From positions 40,508-104,507 of the forward strand of contig SOER01000007.1 in assembly GCA_021646405.1 (NCBI GenBank): a stretch of DNA of 64,000 nucleotides, given 5' to 3'. Origin of the DNA: Candidatus Loosdrechtia aerotolerans (GTDB taxonomy: Bacteria; Planctomycetota; Brocadiia; Brocadiales; Brocadiaceae). Shown one piece after another: positions 28,789-36,859 of the stretch (its first letter is position 1; each line of letters begins with the position of its first letter). The position numbers and the translations under genes were made by a program. The notes under the pieces are model-generated. The model worked only from the letters and a program-made list of their open reading frames with translations, was not told the DNA's origin and did not search any database.

Positions 28789-29756
28789 TGGAGCGAAATA
28801 TGAATCTTGAATTTGATCCAGGTTTAATTGAAGAAGTTATATTTAGGGAATTAAAAATAAGAGAGGAAAGAGGGGATTTTACTCTTACTGAAGAATACCA
28901 TTCCCTTACTGATCCGATTTATGATAATTTTCCTTTAGATGAAAGATCTGCAGAGTTTAAAAAGATTGACTGGAATTTTTTTAAAAAGCTGGGGTTTCTC
29001 GATTTTTTTAAGGTTGCTTTTGATGAATTTCCGGAATTCAAAGAAAAGGTCGTTGGCGGAGTAGTGGCAAAGGCCAAGGGGACTTTTGATGAAGGTGCAA
29101 GTTTAACAAAAGGACCAAACGAAGATGTTACGCAAAAAAGGGTTGTTTTAAGGATATTATCAGATCATTTTCAGGATCTGGCTTATTTAAAGAAGCTGGT
29201 TAACCACGAGTTAATGCATGTATCTGATATGCTCTGCGAGTCCTTTGCATATAAGGATGAATACCTTGGATGCAATCCTATGGAGGAAAATATCATCAAG
29301 GAGCGGTATAGTGTCTTCTGGGATATTTTTGTAGATAGCCGGTTAATTCGCAAAGGGAAGGATACTATTTCAGACAGGGAAGGCCGGTTTTTGGAATTTC
29401 AATCGCTCTATAAAAAGATCCCTATTGAAGTAAAGGCTGCTATATTTGATGTATTATGGCAAGATGAACATCTTACTCATGATAGGATACTGGAGCTTGC
29501 AAAAGATGTGAATAAGGTAATGAAAATCGCTGAAGGGCTGCCGGTTGATGAACAAATGCAGAACATTAAAAAAACACTTTTGCCGGGAGCGCAGTGTCCG
29601 TTATGTCAGTTTCGCACCTATAATTGGGTTGAGAATATTGAGAATGAGGCATATACCATTGAAGGCATTAAAAAGGATTTTCCCGACTGGAATCCTGAAG
29701 ACGGCGTTTGCGATAGATGTGTAGAGGTTTACAGGGTGCGAAACCTTGCCTGTTAA
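28788..29756 (+). CDS. uncharacterised HExxH zinc-ribbon protein of the NXR operon
   Basis: I do not recognise a named family. The 322-aa protein is soluble, with no signal. It contains HELMH (140-144), the zinc-metallopeptidase HExxH signature, followed by acidic residues that could be a third ligand. The C-terminal pair CPLC (270-273) and CDRC (308-311) would form a zinc or rubredoxin-like site. A GGAG at 28790-28793 could instead serve an ATG at 28800. Its position between the NXR chaperone and nxrA, in the same operon, suggests NXR assembly or processing. Confidence 0.7.
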   Translation: MERNMNLEFDPGLIEEVIFRELKIREERGDFTLTEEYHSLTDPIYDNFPLDERSAEFKKIDWNFFKKLGFLDFFKVAFDEFPEFKEKVVGGVVAKAKGTFDEGASLTKGPNEDVTQKRVVLRILSDHFQDLAYLKKLVNHELMHVSDMLCESFAYKDEYLGCNPMEENIIKERYSVFWDIFVDSRLIRKGKDTISDREGRFLEFQSLYKKIPIEVKAAIFDVLWQDEHLTHDRILELAKDVNKVMKIAEGLPVDEQMQNIKKTLLPGAQCPLCQFRTYNWVENIENEAYTIEGIKKDFPDWNPEDGVCDRCVEVYRVRNLAC

Positions 29757-29823
29757 GCCTGATTTTATTAAGCGTGAATACTTTTATATATAAGTGTCTT
29801 AGATTGAGAAAGGAGTAGGAAAT

Positions 29824-32613
29824 ATGAAACTTACAAGGAGGACTTTCCTACAGCTGGCAGGGGCGACAGGGGCAACCGTTACCCTTGCTAACAAGGCGAT
29901 GGCGTTCAGGTTGTTAAAGCCTGCCGTTGAGGTAGGAAATCCATTGGATGCCTATCCGGACCGTAACTGGGAAAGTGTGTACCGTGAACAATACCGGTAT
30001 GATCGTTCCTTTACCTATTGTTGTTCACCAAACGATACCCATGCCTGTAGGATAAGGGCGTTTGTCAGGAACGAAGTAGTAATGAGGGTTGAGCAAAATT
30101 ACGATCACCAAAGATACTCTGACTTGTATGGGAACAAGGCAACAAGGAACTGGAACCCGAGGATGTGCTTGAAAGGATATACCTTTCACCGAAGGGTATA
30201 CGGACCGTATCGGTTACGGTACCCGCTGATCCGAAAGGGATGGAAACAATGGGCAGATGACGGGTTTCCTGAGTTAACACCCGAAAATAAATCAAAATAT
30301 AAATTTGATGCCAGGGGACAGGATGAACTCTTGAAGGCATCGTGGGATGATGCATTTACCTATGCAGCAAAGGGAATTATCCATATTACCAAGAAATACA
30401 GCGGTGAAGAGGGTGCACAGAAGCTCTTAGCGCAAGGGTATCCCAAAGAGATGGTTGATGCAATGAAGGGGGCCGGTACCCGAACCTTTAAAGGCCGTGG
30501 TGGTATGGGGCTTTTGGGTGTTATTGGTAAGTACGGAATGTACCGGTTTAACAATTGTCTTGCCCTGGTAGACAGTCACAACAGGGGTGTTGGACCGGAT
30601 AAGGCACTGGGAGGCAGGAATTGGTCAAACTATACCTGGCATGGTGATCAGGCCCCCGGACATCCATTTTCTCATGGGTTACAGACATCAGACGTCGATA
30701 TGAACGATATTCGGTTTTCCAAGTTAGTGATTCAAACAGGAAAGAATCTTATTGAGAATAAGATGCCTGAGGCCCACTGGCTTACCCAGGTAATGGAGAG
30801 AGGCGGAAAACTGGTCGTTATTACCCCTGAGTATAGTCCATCTTCTCAGAAGGCAGATTACTGGATACCGATTCGATGCAATACGGATACGGCACTGTTC
30901 CTCGGGATAACGAAGATTCTTATGGATGAGAAGTTGTACGATGCAGATTATGTAAAAAGATTTACCGATTTCCCGTTATTGGTAAGAACCGATACCCTGA
31001 AGAGGTTACAGGCCAGTGATATCTTCCCGGATTATCAACTGGAGGATATGTCTCATGGTCCAAGTTACAAGATTCAGGGTCTGAAGGATGAACAAAGGGA
31101 AATGATTGGTGATTTCGTTGTATGGGATACCAAGACAAAAGGTCCGAAAGCAATTACCAGGGATGATGTTGGTGATAGACTGGAAGCAAAGGGTATTGAT
31201 CCGGCCATCGAAGGTAAATTTACAGTGAAGACGGCAGATGGAAAAGAGATCGAAGTTATGACACTCTTTGAGATGTACAAGATCCATCTGCAGGACTATG
31301 ATATTGATACCGTTGTTGAAATAACCAATTCACCGAAAGAGCTCATTGAAAGGCTTGCCCGTGATATTGCCACCATCAAACCGGTAGCAATCCACTATGG
31401 AGAAGGTATTAATCACTGGTTCCACGCAACTTTGATGAACAGATCGACCTATCTCCCGCTTATGTTAACGGGGAATGTTGGTTATTATGGTTCTGGGTCT
31501 CATACTTGGGCAGGTAACTATAAGGCTGGTAATTTCCAAGCTTCAAAGTGGAGTGGTCCGGGATTCTATGGATGGGTGGCAGAGGATGTATTTAATCCGG
31601 GTCTCGATCCTAATATGCCTGCAATGGACCTCAAGGTAAAGGGTCGTGCTTATGATGAAGAAGTAGCATACTGGAATCATAACGATAGACCACTGATTGT
31701 GGATACCCCGAAATACGGGCGTAAATGTTTTACGGGTAAGACCCACATGCCAACACCAACCAAGATCATGTGGTTTACGAATGTAAATCTGGTTAACAAT
31801 GCAAAGCATGTGTATCAGATGCTGAAGAATGTCAATCCCAACATTGAGCAAATTATGTCAACCGATATTGAAGTGACCGGTTCTATTGAGTACGCTGATT
31901 TTGCATTTCCGGCAAACTCCTGGACGGAGTTTGAAACTTATGAAGTGACGAGTTCTTGTTCGAACCCCTTCCTCCAGATATGGAAAGGTGGTATAAAGCC
32001 GGTGAATGATTCCAGGGATGATGTAATGATTCTCGCAGGGATGGCAGCCAAGTTGGGTGAACTCCTGAGGGATATGAGATTCCATGATAACTGGAAGTTT
32101 GCTTTGGAAGGGAGACCTGAAGTATATATTAACAGGTTATTGGATGGCAGTACGACGACAAAAGGATATACCGTAGAGGACATTATGCAAGGGAAGTACG
32201 GTGAGCCTGGAGTTGCATTGCTGATGTTCAGGACGTATCCGAGGCAGCCATTCTGGGAACAGGTCCATGAGAGTATTCCGTTCTATACCCCGACAGGGAG
32301 ATTGCAGGCATACAATGATGAATCAGAGATTATTGAGTATGGTGAGAATTTTATTGTACATCGCGAAGGACCTGAGGGAACTCCCTATTTACCGAATGTC
32401 ATTGTCAGTAAAAATCCATATATTCGTCCGGATGATTATGGAATCCCGGAGACAGCAGAACACTGGGACGAAAGGACTGTAAGGAATATCAAGAAATCAT
32501 GGGATGAGGTAAAGAAGACGAAGAATTTCTTGTGGGAGAAAGGGTACAAGTTCTACTGCGTAACACCAAAATCCCGCCGGAGACAGCAGAACACTGGGAC
32601 GAAAGGACTGTAA
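29824..32613 (+). CDS. nxrA: nitrite oxidoreductase alpha subunit, N-terminal part (frame broken by duplication)
   Basis: NxrA carries the molybdenum cofactor that converts nitrite to nitrate. The Tat signal is RRTFLQLAGATGA. A Cys-rich FS0-type site (CCSPNDTHAC ... MCLKG) follows. Asp275 in WHGDQAP aligns with the molybdenum-ligating Asp of NarG-type enzymes. Molybdopterin-binding segments continue to residue 917. The frame then runs into the second copy of a 131-bp tandem duplication, adds about 12 foreign residues and stops at 32613. Removing one copy joins this to the frame ending at 33404, giving 1149 aa, the expected size. A ribosome site (AAAGGAG) precedes the ATG. Confidence 0.9.
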   Translation: MKLTRRTFLQLAGATGATVTLANKAMAFRLLKPAVEVGNPLDAYPDRNWESVYREQYRYDRSFTYCCSPNDTHACRIRAFVRNEVVMRVEQNYDHQRYSDLYGNKATRNWNPRMCLKGYTFHRRVYGPYRLRYPLIRKGWKQWADDGFPELTPENKSKYKFDARGQDELLKASWDDAFTYAAKGIIHITKKYSGEEGAQKLLAQGYPKEMVDAMKGAGTRTFKGRGGMGLLGVIGKYGMYRFNNCLALVDSHNRGVGPDKALGGRNWSNYTWHGDQAPGHPFSHGLQTSDVDMNDIRFSKLVIQTGKNLIENKMPEAHWLTQVMERGGKLVVITPEYSPSSQKADYWIPIRCNTDTALFLGITKILMDEKLYDADYVKRFTDFPLLVRTDTLKRLQASDIFPDYQLEDMSHGPSYKIQGLKDEQREMIGDFVVWDTKTKGPKAITRDDVGDRLEAKGIDPAIEGKFTVKTADGKEIEVMTLFEMYKIHLQDYDIDTVVEITNSPKELIERLARDIATIKPVAIHYGEGINHWFHATLMNRSTYLPLMLTGNVGYYGSGSHTWAGNYKAGNFQASKWSGPGFYGWVAEDVFNPGLDPNMPAMDLKVKGRAYDEEVAYWNHNDRPLIVDTPKYGRKCFTGKTHMPTPTKIMWFTNVNLVNNAKHVYQMLKNVNPNIEQIMSTDIEVTGSIEYADFAFPANSWTEFETYEVTSSCSNPFLQIWKGGIKPVNDSRDDVMILAGMAAKLGELLRDMRFHDNWKFALEGRPEVYINRLLDGSTTTKGYTVEDIMQGKYGEPGVALLMFRTYPRQPFWEQVHESIPFYTPTGRLQAYNDESEIIEYGENFIVHREGPEGTPYLPNVIVSKNPYIRPDDYGIPETAEHWDERTVRNIKKSWDEVKKTKNFLWEKGYKFYCVTPKSRRRQQNTGTKGL

Positions 32614-32707
32614 GGAATATCAAGAAATCATGGGATGAGGTAAAGAAGACGAAGAATTTCTTGTGGGAGAAAGGGTACAAGTTCTACTGCGTAACACCAA
32701 AATCCCG
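32446..32707. repeat. perfect 131-bp tandem duplication inside nxrA
   Basis: Bases 32446-32576 and 32577-32707 are identical. 131 is not a multiple of 3, so the duplication shifts frame. The flanks AATCCCG occur at 32442-32448 and again at the copy ends (32570-32576, 32701-32707). A perfect, short, frame-breaking duplicate in an essential gene is typical of unmerged contig overlaps as well as of replication slippage. Confidence 0.97.
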
Positions 32708-33404
32708 ACACACAGTGCATTCACAATGGGCGGTAACAGACTGGAACTTTATCTGGAATAACAACTTTGGAGATCCTTACCGGATGGACAAGAGGATGCC
32801 AGGTGTCGGTGAACATCAGATCCATATCAATCCGGAAGCTGCAAAAGACTTAGGTATCAATGACGGTGATTATGTGTATGTTGATGCAAATCCTGCCGAC
32901 CGACCATATGAAGGATGGAAACCAAATGATCCGTTCTATAAAGTGGCAAGGCTGATGCTGCGGTGTAAGTATAATCCTGCTTATCCATATGATGTCACCA
33001 TGATGAAACACTCGGCCTGGATATCTACGGAAAGAAGCGTGAAGGCACATGAGACCAGACCAGACGGAAGAGCGCTTTCAGCCGGTACCGGGTATCAATC
33101 TAGTTTCCGTTACGGTTCTCAGCAGAGTATTACGAGGGATTGGTCCATGCCAATGCATCAATTGGATAGCTTGTTCCATAAAGCGAAGATAGGTATGAAA
33201 TTCATTTATGGTTTTGAAGCTGATAACCATGGTATAAATACCGTACCGAAGGAGACATTGGTGAAGATTACAAAGGCAGAGGACGGTGGTATTGGTGGAA
33301 AAGGGTTATGGGATCCGGCAAAGACAGGTTATACCCCCGGAAACGAAAATGACTTCATGAAGAGATACCTTACCGGTGAACTTGTAACAGTTGAAAAGGC
33401 TTAA
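32532..33404 (+). CDS. nxrA: nitrite oxidoreductase alpha subunit, C-terminal part (frame broken by duplication)
   Basis: This is the displaced C-terminal end of NxrA, in a different frame from the upstream part. True homology resumes in the second repeat copy (from about 32577, PETAEHWDERTVRN) and runs through the molybdopterin-dinucleotide-binding domain (HQIHINPEAAKDLGINDGDYVYV). The end is LTGELVTVEKA. The open frame starts at 32532, but nothing suggests an independent start there, as no ribosome site or start belongs to the real protein. If the duplication is real, NXR from this locus would be non-functional; if it is an assembly error, this is one intact gene with the upstream part. Confidence 0.85.
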   Translation: MGERVQVLLRNTKIPPETAEHWDERTVRNIKKSWDEVKKTKNFLWEKGYKFYCVTPKSRHTVHSQWAVTDWNFIWNNNFGDPYRMDKRMPGVGEHQIHINPEAAKDLGINDGDYVYVDANPADRPYEGWKPNDPFYKVARLMLRCKYNPAYPYDVTMMKHSAWISTERSVKAHETRPDGRALSAGTGYQSSFRYGSQQSITRDWSMPMHQLDSLFHKAKIGMKFIYGFEADNHGINTVPKETLVKITKAEDGGIGGKGLWDPAKTGYTPGNENDFMKRYLTGELVTVEKA

Positions 33405-33435
33405 CCTGAATTGATACTATGGTGATGCGAAAAGG

Positions 33436-33485
33436 CGAGCTAACAGATGAGGAATAAGGACATTTGTTAGCTCGTTTACTTTATG
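33436..33485 (+). terminator. hairpin between nxrA and cupredoxin gene
   Basis: CGAGCTAACA (33436-33445) pairs perfectly with TGTTAGCTCG (33465-33474) over a 19-base loop and is followed by a T-rich run. It may be a partial terminator or an mRNA-stabilising structure that uncouples the last gene from nxrA. Confidence 0.6.
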
Positions 33486-33526
33486 TTTTTTGAAATATTA
33501 ATATATGGGAGGAAGAAAAAGAGCGT

Positions 33527-34255
33527 ATGAAAAAATACTTAATTGCCGGAATGCTTTCGTTATCTTTTGTAGCGTTTTCGTATAGTTCACTAACATGGGC
33601 CCAGGAGGGAGAGAAAGAAGCATTAACAGCAGAAGAGGCTGCCGAAGCACAAAGAAAACTGGAAGAGGCTCAACAGAAACTAAAAAAAGCAGTTAAAAAT
33701 GTACCGGAAGTAGAAAATGCTGGTTCTATTACGGGTGTTGTAACATGCAAGAGAATGAGGACAAATGCCGATGCGGTCGTGTTTATAGAAAAAGTAGGAG
33801 ATAATAACTTTCCTCCTCCTACTGAACATGCAGTTGTAGATCAGCTGAATCTTACTTATGTACCGAGGGTTGTAGCCCTTCAGAAGGGGACTGTGGTAGA
33901 CTTTCCAAATAGTGATGCTGTACGTCATAACGTTTTCTCACCCCCGACAGCAGCTTTACAGTTTAATTTAGGTACCTATCCAACAGGCGTTGTAAAAGAG
34001 GTACCTTTTGATGTTGTAGGTGAGACCCCTCTTCTTTGTAACGTTCATGCGGAAATGGCAGGATACGTTGTTTCATTTGAGAACCCGTATTTCGCGGTAA
34101 CTGACAAGGATGGAAATTATACTATTGAAGGTGTTCCGCCAGGGAAATATGTGGTAAAAACATGGCATGAAAAGCTCAAAGAATTATCTCAGGAAGTTAC
34201 TGTGGAGGCAGGAAAGGCTGCTACAGCAAATTTTGAGTTGAAGAGAAGAAGATAA
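33527..34255 (+). CDS. exported cupredoxin-like protein with coiled coil and regulatory-like domain
   Basis: This 242-aa protein is a predicted blue-copper protein beside NXR. It has a signal peptide (1-25, ending TWAQ), a charged coiled coil (about 28-58, AEAQRKLEEAQQKLKK), and a cupredoxin domain with ligands His134 (RHN), Cys171, His174 and Met177 (CNVHAEM). A carboxypeptidase-regulatory-like domain ends it. It resembles the 15497 protein in the second half but adds the coiled coil, which might mediate association with the NXR assembly. It closes the NXR gene run before a terminator. Confidence 0.82.
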   Translation: MKKYLIAGMLSLSFVAFSYSSLTWAQEGEKEALTAEEAAEAQRKLEEAQQKLKKAVKNVPEVENAGSITGVVTCKRMRTNADAVVFIEKVGDNNFPPPTEHAVVDQLNLTYVPRVVALQKGTVVDFPNSDAVRHNVFSPPTAALQFNLGTYPTGVVKEVPFDVVGETPLLCNVHAEMAGYVVSFENPYFAVTDKDGNYTIEGVPPGKYVVKTWHEKLKELSQEVTVEAGKAATANFELKRRR

Positions 34256-34296
34256 GAAAATAGTGAAGTACGTTAAAAATCATGCAGGATAAGAAG

Positions 34297-34335
34297 AATT
34301 CCAGTGGGAGGTATTATCTCACTGGAATTTTTTTA
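34297..34335 (+). terminator. rho-independent terminator of NXR locus
   Basis: AATTCCAGTG (34297-34306) pairs perfectly with CACTGGAATT (34320-34329), extended inward by G-C pairing, and is followed by a T run. It ends the NXR transcript. Confidence 0.85.
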
Positions 34336-34366
34336 TTGTTGGAACAGGGTATAAAAAAGTTTCCAT

Positions 34367-34396
34367 TTGACAAAATCAGAAAAATACTACTATAAT
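34367..34396 (+). promoter_or_regulatory. near-consensus sigma-70 promoter upstream of ispG
   Basis: TTGACA (34367-34372), an 18-base spacer and TATAAT (34391-34396). The predicted start near 34403 gives an unusually long leader before ispG. Confidence 0.75.
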
Positions 34397-34661
34397 TAAC
34401 ATTTTAAGTAATGTTTTGTTCGAAAATGGTATTGGAAAAAAATAAATTTCAGGATAACGTATAACCATCCTTTTACCTCCATTGATAAATGTCCCTCTTA
34501 TATTTTCCTTCATAAAATTTGTTAGAAATTTACGAAAGATAATTAATAGAGTATATACGTCTGATGAATAAAACGGTATTTGTTAACGATAAACATAGGT
34601 ACGATACCTTTAATTTTATATATATATTTTCAATCTTACTATGAATAGATAACTGAAGGTT

Positions 34662-35714
34662 ATGATTCAACGACGTAAAACAAGGGTGGTTGATGTTGGT
34701 GGGGTCTCCATTGGCGGGCATAATCCGGTCTCTGTACAGACCATGACAAAGACCCATACGGAAGACGTTGATGCAACGGTTCGGCAGATTAGAGAACTAG
34801 AGGCACTGGGATGCCGGATTATACGTGTGGCTGTGCCTACGATTATTGCTGCCCAGTGTCTTGGTGCCATTAAAAAACAAATACATATTCCGCTTGTCGC
34901 TGATATTCATTTTGGTCATCATCTCGCTTTGGAAGCTATAGCACAAGGGGTTGATAAAATACGGATCAATCCCGGGAATATGAAAGACAGGAACAAGGTG
35001 GAAGAAGTCGTAAAGGCGGCGAAGGATAAAGGTATACCAATTCGTATTGGTGTTAATTCAGGTTCTGTCCGTGCTGAAGGTGATGACCGTGAAGAGCTAC
35101 CTCAGGTAATGGTAAAGACCGTTTTGAAATATTGTGAGCATTTTGAATCGTTAGGTTTTAGAGATATTATACTGTCACTGAAGGCATCTGATATTCCTTC
35201 AACCTTAGATGCGTACAGGTCAATAGCAACTCAATGTGATTATCCGCTGCATTTGGGTGTTACAGCAGCCGGACCTCCAAGTCTTGCAACTATCAAATCA
35301 GCCATAGGTATAGGGACTCTGCTTTCTGAGGGTATCGGTGATACCCTGCGGGTTTCTTACACAGGTGCATCTGAACTCGAGGTGAAAGCTGGATATGAAA
35401 TACTTGAGGCGTTAGGTTTTTACAAGCGCGGTGGAACGGAACTTATTTCTTGCCCTACCTGTGGTAGGTGTGAGATTGATCTCGTAAAAATTGTAGAGCA
35501 GATTACGCAGCGTTTGCCAAAAGATAAAAAACATCTCCAAATAGCAATTATGGGTTGTGTAGTTAATGGTCCCGGGGAGGCACGGGAGGTTGATATTGGT
35601 ATTGCTGGCGGGAAAGGATTTGGATTTCTGTTTAAAAAAGGTGAAAAGGTACGGAAGATACCGGAAGATCGTATGGTAGAAGAACTTTTGGAAGAAATTG
35701 CCCGCATGACATAA
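34662..35714 (+). CDS. ispG: 4-hydroxy-3-methylbut-2-en-1-yl diphosphate synthase
   Basis: IspG (GcpE) is the [4Fe-4S] enzyme of the MEP isoprenoid pathway that reduces methylerythritol cyclodiphosphate to HMBPP. It is 350 aa, the compact bacterial form without the plant insertion. The TIM-barrel start has VQTMTKTHTEDVDATV. Cluster ligands are in CPTCGRC and GCVVNGPGEA. It is 2 bases upstream of dxr, in an operon with dxr and rseP. Confidence 0.96.
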   Translation: MIQRRKTRVVDVGGVSIGGHNPVSVQTMTKTHTEDVDATVRQIRELEALGCRIIRVAVPTIIAAQCLGAIKKQIHIPLVADIHFGHHLALEAIAQGVDKIRINPGNMKDRNKVEEVVKAAKDKGIPIRIGVNSGSVRAEGDDREELPQVMVKTVLKYCEHFESLGFRDIILSLKASDIPSTLDAYRSIATQCDYPLHLGVTAAGPPSLATIKSAIGIGTLLSEGIGDTLRVSYTGASELEVKAGYEILEALGFYKRGGTELISCPTCGRCEIDLVKIVEQITQRLPKDKKHLQIAIMGCVVNGPGEAREVDIGIAGGKGFGFLFKKGEKVRKIPEDRMVEELLEEIARMT

Positions 35715-35716
35715 AA

Positions 35717-36859
35717 ATGAAAAATATTATTATTCTTGGTTCTACAGGTTCTATTGGTAGAAACACCCTTGAAGTTGTCCGAAATTTAAAAGATAAATTC
35801 CGGGTAATTGGTCTTTCTTCAAACTCACGATGGGAATTACTCGCCAATCAAATTGGAGAGTTTAATCCATGCTATGTTGCCTTCAACAATAATCAATTAG
35901 TTGAAAAATTACAAGGTCGGTTTCCCCCGGGCAAGTTTAAAACGATTACCGGAAACAATTGCCTTGAAGAAATTGTTTCTAAACAGGAGGCAGATATTGT
36001 TGTATCTGCGGTCGTTGGTGCCGTTGGCTTGCCTGCAGCTATTGCGGTATTAGAACAAGGAAAAACACTTGCATTAGCAAATAAAGAAGCGTTGGTTATG
36101 GCCGGGCACATTATTATGTCTCTGGCCGGAAAAGATCAAATTCTTCCTGTGGATAGTGAACATAGTGCGATATTTCAATCTCTTCAGTCTGGTAAGCCAG
36201 GCGAAGTTAAGCGTGTCATTATTACGGCATCAGGGGGGCCTTTTTATGATTATCCAGAGGAAAAGCTCTCTTCTGTTGGTCCGGAACAGGCACTGAAACA
36301 TCCTACGTGGCAGATGGGACAGAAGATTACCATTGACTCTGCCACTCTTATGAATAAAACATTAGAAATCATAGAGGCAAAATGGCTGTTTGATTTGACC
36401 GTTGAACAGATCGATGTTGTGATCCATCCACAATCAATTATTCATTCAATGGTAGAATTTTGTGACGGATCAGTTATTGCTCAAATGGGGATACCAGATA
36501 TGAAGGTGCCAATACAGTATGCGTTAACATACCCGGAGAGAAAGGCACTTAAGGTAAAACCGTTTGATTTATCTTTTATTGGGAATCTTACCTTTAAAAA
36601 ACCAGATATGGAAAAATTCCCTGCTTTAAAGTTGGGATATCAAGCCGCCCGTGAAGGCGGTACCATCGGTGCAATCCTTAATGCTGCTAACGAGGTTGCG
36701 GTTCAAGCCTTCCTAAACGGTAAGATTCGATTTACGGAAATTGTAACGTATGTAGAAAAGGTGATACAAAATCACCATTTTATTAAAAACCCTTGCCTGG
36801 AAGATATCCTGGCTGCTGATGCCTGGGCAAGAGAGGAGATTAGAAAATGCCTTTTTTGA
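35717..36859 (+). CDS. dxr: 1-deoxy-D-xylulose 5-phosphate reductoisomerase
   Basis: Dxr (IspC) is the NADPH-dependent second enzyme of the MEP pathway. It is 380 aa. The nucleotide-binding start is ILGSTGSIGRNTLEV. Conserved LANKEALVMAG, metal/substrate segment PVDSEHSAIFQ and the mobile-loop region MGQKITIDSATLMNK are present. Its end overlaps rseP by 13 bases, which implies coupled translation. Confidence 0.97.
   Translation: MKNIIILGSTGSIGRNTLEVVRNLKDKFRVIGLSSNSRWELLANQIGEFNPCYVAFNNNQLVEKLQGRFPPGKFKTITGNNCLEEIVSKQEADIVVSAVVGAVGLPAAIAVLEQGKTLALANKEALVMAGHIIMSLAGKDQILPVDSEHSAIFQSLQSGKPGEVKRVIITASGGPFYDYPEEKLSSVGPEQALKHPTWQMGQKITIDSATLMNKTLEIIEAKWLFDLTVEQIDVVIHPQSIIHSMVEFCDGSVIAQMGIPDMKVPIQYALTYPERKALKVKPFDLSFIGNLTFKKPDMEKFPALKLGYQAAREGGTIGAILNAANEVAVQAFLNGKIRFTEIVTYVEKVIQNHHFIKNPCLEDILAADAWAREEIRKCLF

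Larger units (their letters stand above)
34256..34661. other. NXR terminator and ispG leader region
   Basis: This 406-base gap holds the NXR terminator (34297-34335) and a strong promoter (34367-34396). A predicted leader of about 260 bases then runs to ispG, with no gene or recognised riboswitch. Confidence 0.5.
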
